From NCBI RefSeq assembly GCF_011761945.1, contig NZ_JAASQV010000002.1, positions 868,001-932,000 on the forward strand: a stretch of DNA of 64,000 nt, written 5' to 3'. Shown here one piece after another: positions 54,633 to 63,540 of the stretch; the stretch's first letter is position 1, and the number at the start of each line of letters is the position of its first letter. The notes beneath the pieces were generated by a model, which made no database searches, was not told the DNA's origin, and saw only the letters and a list, made by a program, of their open reading frames with translations. A program made the translations under genes and the position numbers. The stretch comes from Sphingomonas leidyi. Lineage in GTDB: Bacteria > Pseudomonadota > Alphaproteobacteria > Sphingomonadales > Sphingomonadaceae.

Positions 54633-55251
54633 CCTGAAGTTCGAGCGGAAATACGGAAAGCTGCACAATGGCCCGGTGGCGGGCGTCGACGAGGCCGGGC
54701 GCGGCCCGCTCGCCGGCCCGGTGGTCGCCGCCGCCGTGGTGCTCGACGCACAGTGCATTCCCGAGGGCATCGACGATTCCAAGGCGCTCACCCCGGCCCG
54801 GCGCGAGCGGCTCTGCGCCGAGATCCTCGCCTGTGCCCGGGTCGGCGTCGGCATCGCCTCGGTCGAGGAGATCGACAGCCTCAACATCTTCTGGGCGACG
54901 ATGCTGGCGATGACGCGGGCGGTCGAGGCGCTCGGACCGGCCCCCGCCTTCGTGCTGGTCGACGGCAATCGCTGTCCGGACTGGAGCCACCAGAGCCATG
55001 CCGTGGTCGGCGGCGACGCGCTCTGCCTGTCGATCGCCGCCGCCTCGATCGTCGCCAAGCACCGGCGCGACACGATGATGATCGCGCTGGACGCGCTCCA
55101 CCCCGGCTATGGCTGGGCGAGCAACAAGGGCTATGCGGCGAAGGTCCATCAGGAGGCGCTGCGGTCGCTCGGCCCCACGCCGCACCACCGCAGGAGCTTC
55201 GCCCCGGTGGCGCAGGCGCATTTCGACTTCGGGACCCGGGGGGCGGAATAG
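54625..55251 (+). CDS. rnhB: Ribonuclease HII
   Basis: Removes ribonucleotides and RNA primers from DNA, 208 aa. The catalytic acidic residues lie in GVDEAGRGPLAGP, DSKALTP and LVDGNRCP, and the late segment AASIVAKHRRD is typical. The start overlaps the thiD fusion by 8 bp. rnhB before ccrM is a common alphaproteobacterial order. Confidence 0.97.
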
Positions 55252-55276
55252 CCGTCGCCACATGATTCTCCGTCAC

Positions 55277-55345
55277 CCCCGCACAGGCGGGATCCAGAGC
55301 CCGAAGCGGCACGCGAAGTTATCCGGGATCCCCGCCTGTGCGGGG
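55277..55345. repeat. Intergenic inverted repeat
   Basis: Arms of about 19 bp (CCCCGCACAGGCGGGATCC at 55277-55295 and its complement at 55326-55345, with one extra C) are separated by about 30 bp. It follows the rnhB stop by 25 bp and may act as a transcript end. The type (CCCGCACAGGCGGGATCC) is familiar from sphingomonad intergenic DNA. Confidence 0.7.
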
Positions 55346-55378
55346 ATGGCGACGAAAAGCGCCGGGCGGCGGCGGATT

Positions 55379-55476
55379 GAGTCTTTTTCGCCACACCCCA
55401 TATCTAGTGGCTGTGGATAACTTCGCGACTCAGCATGTGGATAAGTTTCCGAACCGTTCCACAAGTTAACGGAATC
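55379..55476. promoter_or_regulatory. DnaA boxes and GANTC sites upstream of ccrM
   Basis: Two perfect DnaA boxes (TGTGGATAA) lie at 55412-55420 and 55436-55444, 24 bp apart in the same orientation. Three GANTC sites, the target of CcrM itself, lie at 55379 (GAGTC), 55427 (GACTC) and 55472 (GAATC). A TTGACG -35-like box is at 55505. The arrangement suggests that ccrM transcription is tied to replication and to the methylation state. No TTAA-N7-TTAA CtrA site is present here, only GTTAAC motifs at about 55466 and 55489. Confidence 0.6.
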
Positions 55477-55513
55477 GCAGGGTTTTTCGTTAACCAATCT
55501 GTGCTTGACGTAG

Positions 55514-56689
<1,176 letters not shown>

Positions 56690-56725
56690 TTCTCCCGCGC
56701 AAATGGCGATCGACGATTCCCGAAG

Positions 56726-56829
56726 CTGTTCCCCGGCCAAGGCCGGGGCCCAGTTGCAATGTCGTTCGAGGGGGCTTCCCGCCTAGACGAGTGCGCCGAA
56801 ACTGGGCCCCGGCCTTGGCCGGGGAACAG
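56726..56829. repeat. Perfect 30-bp intergenic inverted repeat
   Basis: Arms at 56726-56755 and 56800-56829 are exact reverse complements (30 of 30), separated by 44 bp. Each arm also contains its own palindrome CCCCGGCCAAGGCCGGGG, so each can fold alone or with the other. It lies between ccrM and folP and may terminate ccrM transcription or belong to a dispersed repeat family. Confidence 0.85.
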
Positions 56830-56989
56830 AAGGGCGCGCAAGGCCTCGCTTCCTGCACTTTCCGCTTCCAATGCAGGATTGCGTCTGGGACGGTTGCCAT
56901 ATGGCCAGCCGTCTCCCGCCCCCTCCCGTCGACCACCGTGCCGTACGCCCGCGCGTAGATGCCGCGACGTCAGCGACTTTCCGCGCCGC

Positions 56990-58078
56990 ATGACCCTCGA
57001 TCTGCCCGCTTCGGCGAAGCTCTATCTCCGCCCCGTCCAGCTCGCCGATTCGCCGGTGGACCGCGACGGCGAGCTCGTCCGCCTGGCAGGCGGCCTCAGC
57101 TGGTGCTCGGCCGTCGAGCTGATCGCGCGGGAGAAGGGCAAGCGCGTGCTCCAGCGCACCGTCGCGATCGCCGACCTGCCCGAGGACCCGCGCATCGCCG
57201 CGATCCTCGAGCGCATCGCCGCCCCGCGCGCGCCGCTCGCGCTCGGTCCGCGCATCGTCCGGCTCGATCAGCCCCAGGTGATGGCGATCCTCAACCGCAC
57301 GCCGGACAGCTTTTCGGACGCCGGCACGCACATGCAGGACGCCGATGCCGCCGCCGGCGCAGGCGTCGACATGGCGGCGGCCGGCGCGGCGATCCTCGAC
57401 ATTGGCGGCGAATCGACTCGGCCCGGCGCGGCGGAAATATGGGAAGGCGAGGAAATCGAGCGTGTCGTTCCGGTGATCCGCCGGCTCGCGCGCGGCGGCG
57501 CGGCGATTTCGGTCGACACGCGCCGGGCCGCGGTGATGGCTGCCGCGCTCCAGGCGGGGGCGCATCTCGTCAACGATGTCGCGGCGCTGCTCCATGATCC
57601 CGGCGCGCTCGAAGTGGTGGTAGCGGCCGGATGTCCGGTGGTGCTGATGCACTCGCCCGAACCGCAAAGGGGCCCGCATGGCGGCGAGGGCTATGGCGAC
57701 GTGCTGCTCGACGTGTACGACTGGCTGGAGAAGCGGGTCGAGGACGTCGCCGCCGCCGGCGTCGATCGCGCGAGGATTCTGGTCGATCCCGGCATCGGCT
57801 TCGGCAAGTCGCTTCAGGACAATCTCGCGCTGCTGAACGGGCTGGCGCTCTTCCATGGGATCGGCTGCGGCCTGGTGCTCGGCGCCAGCCGCAAGCGGAT
57901 GATCGGGGCGCTTTCGAACGAGGCGCCGGCGGACCTGCGCCTGGGCGGCAGCCTGGCGCTCGCGCTGAAGGGAGCCGATGCCGGGGTCCAGCTGATCCGC
58001 GTTCATGATGTATTCGAGACGGTTCAGGCGTTACGCGTCTGGCGCGGCCTGCGCGATGCGGCGCTGATCGCGCGCTAG
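56990..58078 (+). CDS. folP: Dihydropteroate synthase
   Basis: Folate-pathway enzyme joining p-aminobenzoate to the pterin diphosphate; target of sulfonamides. The 362-aa product has an N-terminal extension of about 85 residues before the TIM barrel, which starts at VMAILNRTPDSFSDAG, continues with ILDIGGESTRPGA and ends with LGASRKRMIG. The longer N-terminus seems typical of sphingomonads. The ATG at 56990 is chosen because the frame upstream runs through the inverted repeat. Confidence 0.94.
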   Translation: MTLDLPASAKLYLRPVQLADSPVDRDGELVRLAGGLSWCSAVELIAREKGKRVLQRTVAIADLPEDPRIAAILERIAAPRAPLALGPRIVRLDQPQVMAILNRTPDSFSDAGTHMQDADAAAGAGVDMAAAGAAILDIGGESTRPGAAEIWEGEEIERVVPVIRRLARGGAAISVDTRRAAVMAAALQAGAHLVNDVAALLHDPGALEVVVAAGCPVVLMHSPEPQRGPHGGEGYGDVLLDVYDWLEKRVEDVAAAGVDRARILVDPGIGFGKSLQDNLALLNGLALFHGIGCGLVLGASRKRMIGALSNEAPADLRLGGSLALALKGADAGVQLIRVHDVFETVQALRVWRGLRDAALIAR

Positions 58079-58089
58079 GAGAACAGCCC

Positions 58090-58524
58090 ATGCGTCTTGC
58101 CCTTGCTCTCGCTCTGATTGCCGCTCCCTCGGCGGCGCTCGCCCAGGATGCCGGCTCCCCCGCCGCCGCGCGCCGGACGGTCGAGAACTACTATGCCGCG
58201 ATCGAGCGCGGCGATTTCCGTGCCGCCTATGCGGCCTGGGACGATGGCGGCAAGGCGAGCGGCAAGAGCTATGCCGACTTCCGCCAGGGCTTTGCCGCGA
58301 CGGCGCACAGCAGGGTGGCGACGGGCACGCCGCGCAATGCCGATGCCGGGATGAGCCAGCGCTGGATCGAGGTGCCGGTCGATGTCCGTGCCACGCTCAA
58401 GAACGGCAGGCGCCAGCATTTCCGCGGCAGCTACACGCTCCACCGCGTGGCCGCGGGGGTGAGCGACAATCCTGCCGACAGCCGCTGGCATCTGTCGAAG
58501 GCGAAGCTGGTGGCGGTCCGCTAG
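58090..58524 (+). CDS. Secreted protein of unknown function
   Basis: 144 aa with a signal peptide (MRLALALALIAAPSAALAQ). The mature part (RTVENYYAAIERGDFRAAYAAW and WHLSKAKLVAVR) resembles small NTF2-like or DUF4864-type folds, but I cannot place it surely. It follows folP by 11 bp with an AGGAG ribosome-binding site, so it is probably cotranscribed. Its end overlaps the convergent LytTR gene by 4 bp. Confidence 0.72.
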   Translation: MRLALALALIAAPSAALAQDAGSPAAARRTVENYYAAIERGDFRAAYAAWDDGGKASGKSYADFRQGFAATAHSRVATGTPRNADAGMSQRWIEVPVDVRATLKNGRRQHFRGSYTLHRVAAGVSDNPADSRWHLSKAKLVAVR

Positions 58525-59270
58525 AACCAGCCCTGTTCCTCGAGCGCCGGTGCCTGGGTGCGGGCGACCGGCGCCTCGATCCCGCCGGCGAGCTGGAGGC
58601 GGATGTTGCGCCCCTCGCGCCGCACGCCCTGCACGGCGCCGCGCGCCACCCACCAGCTGCGATGGACCAGTGCGCCGGGCGTGCCGTCGAGCTCGGCCAC
58701 CGCGTCGCGCATGCGCATCAGGAGGAGGGCGGAGCCATGGGGGGTGTGGACGCGGACATAATGGTCTTCCATCTCCAGCGCGATCGGGAGCGCGCGGAGA
58801 TGAGGCGGGAGGCGCTCGACCAGCCGGGGCGGGCCGGGCGCTCCCGGCTCCGCGGCCGGTTCGGGCCTGGCGAGATGCCGCTGCCGCGCGAACCAGAAGA
58901 GGGCGCAGACCAGGGCGCCGAGGAGGAGCACGTTGAAATAATGGGCGAGTGCCTGTTCGAGGCTCGGCCAGCGCGGGGGATGCCAGACGAAATTGGCGAT
59001 CCACACCACGGCGCTCATCGGCAGCGAGACGATCAGGCAGGCTGCCGCCCAGAGCGCCGGCTCGGGCAGGTCGAGCCGCGGGGCCAGCGCACCCATGGCG
59101 CGCATTGCCGGGAAATAGAGGAAATATCCCGCATAGCTCATCGCCAGCCAATAGAGCAGCCTGAGGCCGAACGGAGCCGCGAAGCTGCCGAACGGCCCGA
59201 CCAGCGCCAGCACCAGCCCGACGCCCAGGATGATCGCGCAGTCGATCAGGATCCGCCGCGTGCCGCCCAA
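58521..59270 (-). CDS. Membrane-bound LytTR-domain transcription regulator
   Basis: 249 aa: four membrane segments (about 9-135), then a linker and a C-terminal LytTR DNA-binding domain (about 155-245; EMEDHYVRVHTPHGS and VHRSWWVARGAV). There is no receiver domain, so the signal would come through the membrane part. No ATG is available; the TTG at 59270 follows an excellent GAGGAAGA ribosome-binding site. Such proteins are common in sphingomonads as one-component regulators. No kinase gene is adjacent; the nearest LytS-type kinase is 19 kb away. Confidence 0.85.
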   Translation of the reverse strand: MGGTRRILIDCAIILGVGLVLALVGPFGSFAAPFGLRLLYWLAMSYAGYFLYFPAMRAMGALAPRLDLPEPALWAAACLIVSLPMSAVVWIANFVWHPPRWPSLEQALAHYFNVLLLGALVCALFWFARQRHLARPEPAAEPGAPGPPRLVERLPPHLRALPIALEMEDHYVRVHTPHGSALLLMRMRDAVAELDGTPGALVHRSWWVARGAVQGVRREGRNIRLQLAGGIEAPVARTQAPALEEQGWF

Positions 59271-59426
59271 AGCCTGTCTTCCTCGTCCCGTTCGCGCTTC
59301 GCCAAATGGCGGCGCCCTCCGCGCCGCTGCCGGCCGGCGAAGCGCCTTGCCGGTCCACGTAGCCGCGATTGCGGGTGCACCGCCAGCTGCGATCCTGCTC
59401 GTGCCAATAGTGTCGGGAGGCAGGCA

Positions 59427-59951
59427 ATGGCCAGCAATGCAATCGTTCGGGAAGCAGGGGGGATCGATCTGTCGCGGATCGCCAAGGGAGTCATGTTCGT
59501 CGCGGCGGGCACTTTGGCGGGAGCTACCGGGCTTGCCGTGGCTCGGGTGCTGCTCGGCCTGACGCCGGCGACCTATGAGATCCGGCAGGTCGCCATCCTC
59601 GTCCATCTCGTCGCGGTGCTGCCGGCGATCCCGCTCGGCCTCTGGGTGCTGCTGGCCCGCAAGGGCGATGCGACGCACAAGCTGCTCGGCCGGATCTGGG
59701 CGCTGCTGATGGTCACCGCGGCGGTGTCGGCGCTGTTCATCCGCTATTTGAACCACGGCCAGTTCAGCTGGCTGCACCTGTTCGTGCCCGTCGTGTTCTT
59801 CACGCTGTACCGTGCCGTCCGCCAGGCCCGTGCCGGGCAATTCGCCGCGCACAAGCGCAACATGTGGCGGCTCTATGTGCTGGCGCTGCTGCTGCCGGGC
59901 ATGTTCGCCTTCCTGCCGGGCCGGCTGCTCTGGCAGTGGCTGACGGTCTAG
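59427..59951 (+). CDS. DUF2306-type membrane protein
   Basis: 174 aa with four or five hydrophobic segments and conserved polar positions of the DUF2306 family: HLVAVLPAIPLGLW, HKLLGRIWALLM, FIRYLNHGQFSWLHLF and HKRNMWRLYVLALLLPG. The repeated His residues inside or beside helices suggest metal, haem or quinone binding, unproven. GGGAGG lies before the ATG at 59427. It is divergent from the LytTR gene and ends against the AlkD-like gene. Confidence 0.8.
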   Translation: MASNAIVREAGGIDLSRIAKGVMFVAAGTLAGATGLAVARVLLGLTPATYEIRQVAILVHLVAVLPAIPLGLWVLLARKGDATHKLLGRIWALLMVTAAVSALFIRYLNHGQFSWLHLFVPVVFFTLYRAVRQARAGQFAAHKRNMWRLYVLALLLPGMFAFLPGRLLWQWLTV

Positions 59952-60628
59952 CCGAGCCCGGCCTTCCGCCTGGCCGCCGGGCGCGCCAGGTCGCGCGCCG
60001 CGTCCCGCCCGATCCAGCGCGTGGCGGACAGGGGCGAGGCGGAAAGCCGCTCGGCCATTTCGCCCGCGGCCGCATGGAGGGCGGGGTTGCGCATGCCGAT
60101 CCCGCGCAAGGCCCAGCTCACGCCCTTCTTGACGAAGTTGCGCGGGTCTCCGGCATGGGCCTCGATCAGCGGCAGCGCTTCGAGGAAGGGGGCGTCGCCC
60201 AGCTTCTTGGCGTGCAGCGCCAGCCCGGCGAGCAGGGCGAAGGCGGCGCGGCGCACGAACTCGCGCTCGTCCTCCGCCCAGCGAGGGACGGCGCCCCAGG
60301 CGAGCGGGCTCTTGTCGAACAGGTCGAAACAGGCCGTGTCGCAGGTCGCCCAATTGTCGAACCCCGCGGCCCAGCGGTCCATCCCCTCCGCCGTCAGCGC
60401 CTTGGGCTCGCCGACGAAGCAGGCGAGCAGCCGCGCTTCATACACGCCGGCATCCCATAGCTGCTCGGCAAGCGCCTGGTCGCGCCCCAGCGTCTTGGCG
60501 ACGCCGCGGACGGTGCCGACCTTGATCCCGATGACGCGGTCCGCCGTGGCGATGCCGAAGCGCGGCATCCCGTCGGCCACGCCGGGTTCGGCAGCCTGTT
60601 CGAGCAGTCGGAGCGCTTCGGCCAGCAT
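59948..60628 (-). CDS. DNA alkylation repair (AlkD-like) HEAT protein
   Basis: 226 aa made of HEAT-like helical repeats, matching the AlkC/AlkD superfamily of DNA glycosylases for alkylated bases. The pattern MPRFGIATADRVIGIKVG at the start and the segments FDLFDKSPLAW and FVKKGVSWALRGIG are typical. It precedes nothing obvious; the sigma-54 activator gene lies 17 bp upstream on the same strand and could drive cotranscription. Confidence 0.85.
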   Translation of the reverse strand: MLAEALRLLEQAAEPGVADGMPRFGIATADRVIGIKVGTVRGVAKTLGRDQALAEQLWDAGVYEARLLACFVGEPKALTAEGMDRWAAGFDNWATCDTACFDLFDKSPLAWGAVPRWAEDEREFVRRAAFALLAGLALHAKKLGDAPFLEALPLIEAHAGDPRNFVKKGVSWALRGIGMRNPALHAAAGEMAERLSASPLSATRWIGRDAARDLARPAARRKAGLG

Positions 60629-60644
60629 GGCGGCGAGCCTAGGC

Positions 60645-62072
60645 TCAGGCCGCGCTCTGGTCGATCCCCAGTTCGCCGAGCTTGCGGTAGAGCGTCGAGC
60701 GACCGATCCCCAGCCGCCGGGCGACCTCGGTCATCCGGCCGCGATAATGGCCGATGGCGAGGCGGATCACATCGGCCTCGATCTCGTCGAGCGCGCGCAG
60801 ATTGCCGTCGGGGCGGAACAGGGTGACGCCGGCATGGCCGTTGCCCGGCGCCTGCGCGCCATTGGCCGCCGGCCGGCCGGCCGCGAGCTGGGCGATCTGC
60901 GGGAAATCGGCGCGGGCCAGCCCGTCGCCGTCGCACAGCACGGCGGCGCGGAACAGCGCGTTCTGGAGCTGGCGGACATTGCCCGGCCAGTCATAGCTGC
61001 CCAGCAGTTGCAGCGCGTCGTCGGTGATGCCGAGCGGGCGCAGGCCGGGCTGCTCGGCGATGCGCGCGAGCAGGTGGCGCGCCAGCGCCGGGATGTCGCC
61101 GATGCGCTCGCGCAGGGGCGGGATCGTCACCTGGACGACGTTCAGGCGGTAATAAAGGTCCTCGCGGAAACGCCCGGCCTCCACTTCGGCCTGCAGCGTC
61201 TTGTTGGTCGCGGCGATCACGCGGACGTCGACTTCGCGGGCGTGGCGCGCGCCGATCGGCTGGATCTCGCCCGATTGCAGCACGCGCAGCAGCTTCACTT
61301 GCGCGTCGAGCGGCATCTCGCCCACTTCGTCGAGGAACAGCGTGCCGCCATCGGCGTCGGCGAAGCGGCCGATCTTGCGCTCGAAGGCGCCGGTGAAGGC
61401 GCCCTTCTCGTGCCCGAACAGCTCGCTTTCCACCAGGTTGGCGGGAATCGCGCCGCAATTGACGCAGACCATGTCCTTCTTGCTGCGCGGGGAAGCGGCG
61501 TGGATCGCCTCGGCCACCACTTCCTTGCCGACGCCGCTCTCGCCTTCGATCAGGACGGGCACCCGGGCGCGGGCGGCCTTGGCGGCGATCGCCAGCGCGG
61601 CGCGGAACAAGGGAGCGCTGCCCACGATCTCGTCAAAGGCGAGCGGCGCGGAGAGTTTCTCGGTGAGCGGGCGCAGCTCGCCCGCGGTCTTGCCGCCCAC
61701 CGCGGCCTCGAGCGCGGCGAGCAGCCGCTCGGCGGCGAGCGGCTTCACCAGGAAATCGGTCGCGCCGGCGCGCATCGCGTTCACGGCATTGGCCACCGAT
61801 CCGTTGGCGGTGAGCATCAGGATGGGCAGCTGCGGCCGGCGGGTGCGCAACTCGCCGATCAGCCCCGCCGCATCGGCGTCGGGCGAACTATGGTCGAGCA
61901 GGATCGCGTCGAGCGCCATCCCGTCGGGGGTGCCCAGCGTGGCGATGCCCGTCTCGGCCTCGCTCGCGAAGATGGTGCGCCAGCCGCGGCGTGCGGCGAT
62001 GGCCGCGACGAGGCGGCGCTGTGCCGGCTCGTCGTCGATCAGCATCAGGAGGCGCTGGCCGTTGCGCGTCAT
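60645..62072 (-). CDS. Sigma-54-dependent response regulator (NtrC type)
   Basis: Enhancer-binding activator of 475 aa. Residues 1-125 are a receiver with LIDDE, the phosphoryl Asp in LLDHSSPD, Thr in LTANG and Lys in FLVKP, so it appears intact. The AAA+ domain (about 150-390) has the Walker A GESGVGKE and the sigma-54 contact motif GAFTGA. A Fis-type helix-turn-helix ends the protein (RRLGIGRSTLYRKLGELGI). No kinase gene is adjacent. It is a candidate activator for the sigma-54 promoter at 12160. The ATG at 62072 is preferred to a TTG at 62090. Confidence 0.93.
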   Translation of the reverse strand: MTRNGQRLLMLIDDEPAQRRLVAAIAARRGWRTIFASEAETGIATLGTPDGMALDAILLDHSSPDADAAGLIGELRTRRPQLPILMLTANGSVANAVNAMRAGATDFLVKPLAAERLLAALEAAVGGKTAGELRPLTEKLSAPLAFDEIVGSAPLFRAALAIAAKAARARVPVLIEGESGVGKEVVAEAIHAASPRSKKDMVCVNCGAIPANLVESELFGHEKGAFTGAFERKIGRFADADGGTLFLDEVGEMPLDAQVKLLRVLQSGEIQPIGARHAREVDVRVIAATNKTLQAEVEAGRFREDLYYRLNVVQVTIPPLRERIGDIPALARHLLARIAEQPGLRPLGITDDALQLLGSYDWPGNVRQLQNALFRAAVLCDGDGLARADFPQIAQLAAGRPAANGAQAPGNGHAGVTLFRPDGNLRALDEIEADVIRLAIGHYRGRMTEVARRLGIGRSTLYRKLGELGIDQSAA

Positions 62073-62225
62073 CGCTCTTTCTGTCCCCAATGTCCCGTTT
62101 CAGGGCGTCACTCATAGAACGGATGGGTAAAGGCGGGCTTAAGCCTGACGTAGCGGCACGAGGGTTGAGCGGGTGGAGGGGCGGAGCTAAGGTCAGGCCA
62201 ATTCACGTTTCAAGGGGAGAGACGA

Positions 62226-62366
62226 ATGGTCGATACGGTCGACAGCGCCGAACAGCTCAAGGCGCACGAGCAGACCTGGAATGGTTTCAAGGCGATGATG
62301 TTCTGGGGCACGATCGGCGTGGCCCTGATCGCCGCCCTCGTCGTCTTCCTGATCTCCGCCAAGTGA
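62226..62366 (+). CDS. aa3-type cytochrome c oxidase subunit IV family protein
   Basis: 46-aa single-span protein (MVDTVDSAEQLKAHEQTW then a hydrophobic segment) of the bacterial aa3 oxidase subunit IV family. An AAGGGGAG ribosome-binding site lies before the ATG. The GTG start of pntAA overlaps its stop (GTGA), an order seen in other alphaproteobacteria. Whether it really joins the oxidase when encoded beside transhydrogenase genes is not known to me. Confidence 0.85.
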   Translation: MVDTVDSAEQLKAHEQTWNGFKAMMFWGTIGVALIAALVVFLISAK

Positions 62367-63481
62367 AGATCGCGGTCCTGAAGGAGGCCGCCGCCGGCGA
62401 GCGGCGCGTCTCCGCGACTCCGGAAACGGTGAAGAAGTTCGTCGCGCTGGGTGCCGAAGTGGCCGTCGAGGCAAATGCGGGCCTGGACGCCTCGATCGCC
62501 GACCAGGCCTATGCCGACATGGGCGCCGCCATCGGCGACCGTGCGGGGACGCTGAAGGACGCCGACATCGTGCTGGGCGTGCAGGGCCCCGATCCGGCGA
62601 GCCTGAAGGGCGCGAAGCCGGGGGCGTGGATCGTCGCGGGCCTCAATCCCTTTGGCGAGCGTGCCCGCGTCGATGCCTATGCCAGCGGCGGGTTCGAGGC
62701 GCTGGCGATGGAGTTCATGCCGCGCATCACGCGCGCCCAGTCGATGGACATCCTGTCCTCGCAGTCGAACCTGTCGGGCTACAAGGCGGTGCTCGATGCG
62801 GCGGCCGAATATGGCCGCGCCTTCCCGATGATGATGACCGCGGCGGGCACCGTCTCCGCCGCCAAGGCCTTCGTGATGGGCGTTGGCGTGGCGGGGCTGC
62901 AGGCGATCGCCACCGCGCGGCGCCTCGGCGCCCAGGTCTCGGCCACCGACGTGCGCGCCGCGACCAGGGAGCAGATCCTCTCGCTCGGCGCCAAGCCGAT
63001 CTTCGTCGAAGCGGTGCAGGGCATCGAGGGCGAAGGCGCCGGCGGCTATGCCACCGAGATGAGCGACGAGTACAAGGCCGCCCAGGCCGAGCTGGTCTCC
63101 GCACACATTGCCAAGCAGGACATCGTGATCACCACCGCGCTGATCCCCGGCCGGGCCGCACCGCGCCTGATCAGCGACGCGCAGATCGCCAGCATGAAGC
63201 CGGGCAGCGTGATCGTCGACCTCGCGGTCGAGGCCGGCGGCAATGTCGAGGGTGCCGTGGCCGGCGAGATCGTCGAGCGGCACGGCGTGAAGATTGTCGG
63301 GCACCGCAACGTGCCCTCGCGCCTCGCCGCCGATGCCTCGGCGCTGTTCGCGCGCAACCTGTTCAACTTCCTCTCGGCCTTCTGGGACAAGGAGCAGGGC
63401 AAGCCCGTGCTCGACGAGGAGATCGGCAACGCCATCCGCCTGACCCAGGGCGGCAAGGTGGTGCACGAGAGGCTGCTGTAG
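62363..63481 (+). CDS. pntAA: NAD(P) transhydrogenase subunit alpha, part 1
   Basis: The NAD(H)-binding domain I of proton-translocating transhydrogenase, 372 aa, encoded as a separate polypeptide as usual in alphaproteobacteria. The start KIAVLKEAAAGERRV, the motif GVGVAGLQAIATARRLGA of the nucleotide fold and the RQDATD-like loop region (ATDVRAATREQ) are seen. The GTG at 62363 overlaps the preceding stop. The membrane subunit gene pntAB should follow directly but is 453 bp away, displaced by the DUF559 cassette. Confidence 0.95.
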   Translation: MKIAVLKEAAAGERRVSATPETVKKFVALGAEVAVEANAGLDASIADQAYADMGAAIGDRAGTLKDADIVLGVQGPDPASLKGAKPGAWIVAGLNPFGERARVDAYASGGFEALAMEFMPRITRAQSMDILSSQSNLSGYKAVLDAAAEYGRAFPMMMTAAGTVSAAKAFVMGVGVAGLQAIATARRLGAQVSATDVRAATREQILSLGAKPIFVEAVQGIEGEGAGGYATEMSDEYKAAQAELVSAHIAKQDIVITTALIPGRAAPRLISDAQIASMKPGSVIVDLAVEAGGNVEGAVAGEIVERHGVKIVGHRNVPSRLAADASALFARNLFNFLSAFWDKEQGKPVLDEEIGNAIRLTQGGKVVHERLL

Positions 63482-63482
63482 A

Positions 63483-63530
63483 ATTCCTCCCCGGAACGGG
63501 GAGGGGGACCGCCGAAGGCGGTGGAGGGGG
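63483..63530 (+). repeat. Left inverted repeat of the DUF559 cassette
   Basis: 48 bp that match the complement of the right repeat (63879-63928) except in one small apical stem. It contains two hairpins: CCTCCCCG-GAA-CGGGGAGG and ACCGCC-GAA-GGCGGT, both with GAA loops. It begins one base after the pntAA stop codon. Confidence 0.9.
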
Positions 63531-63540
63531 AGGGAGGCAA

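Noticed and set aside
55412-55444. DnaA boxes as a replication origin
   Set aside because: Only two boxes, no AT-rich unwinding region and no origin-linked genes; a promoter control role for ccrM is simpler.
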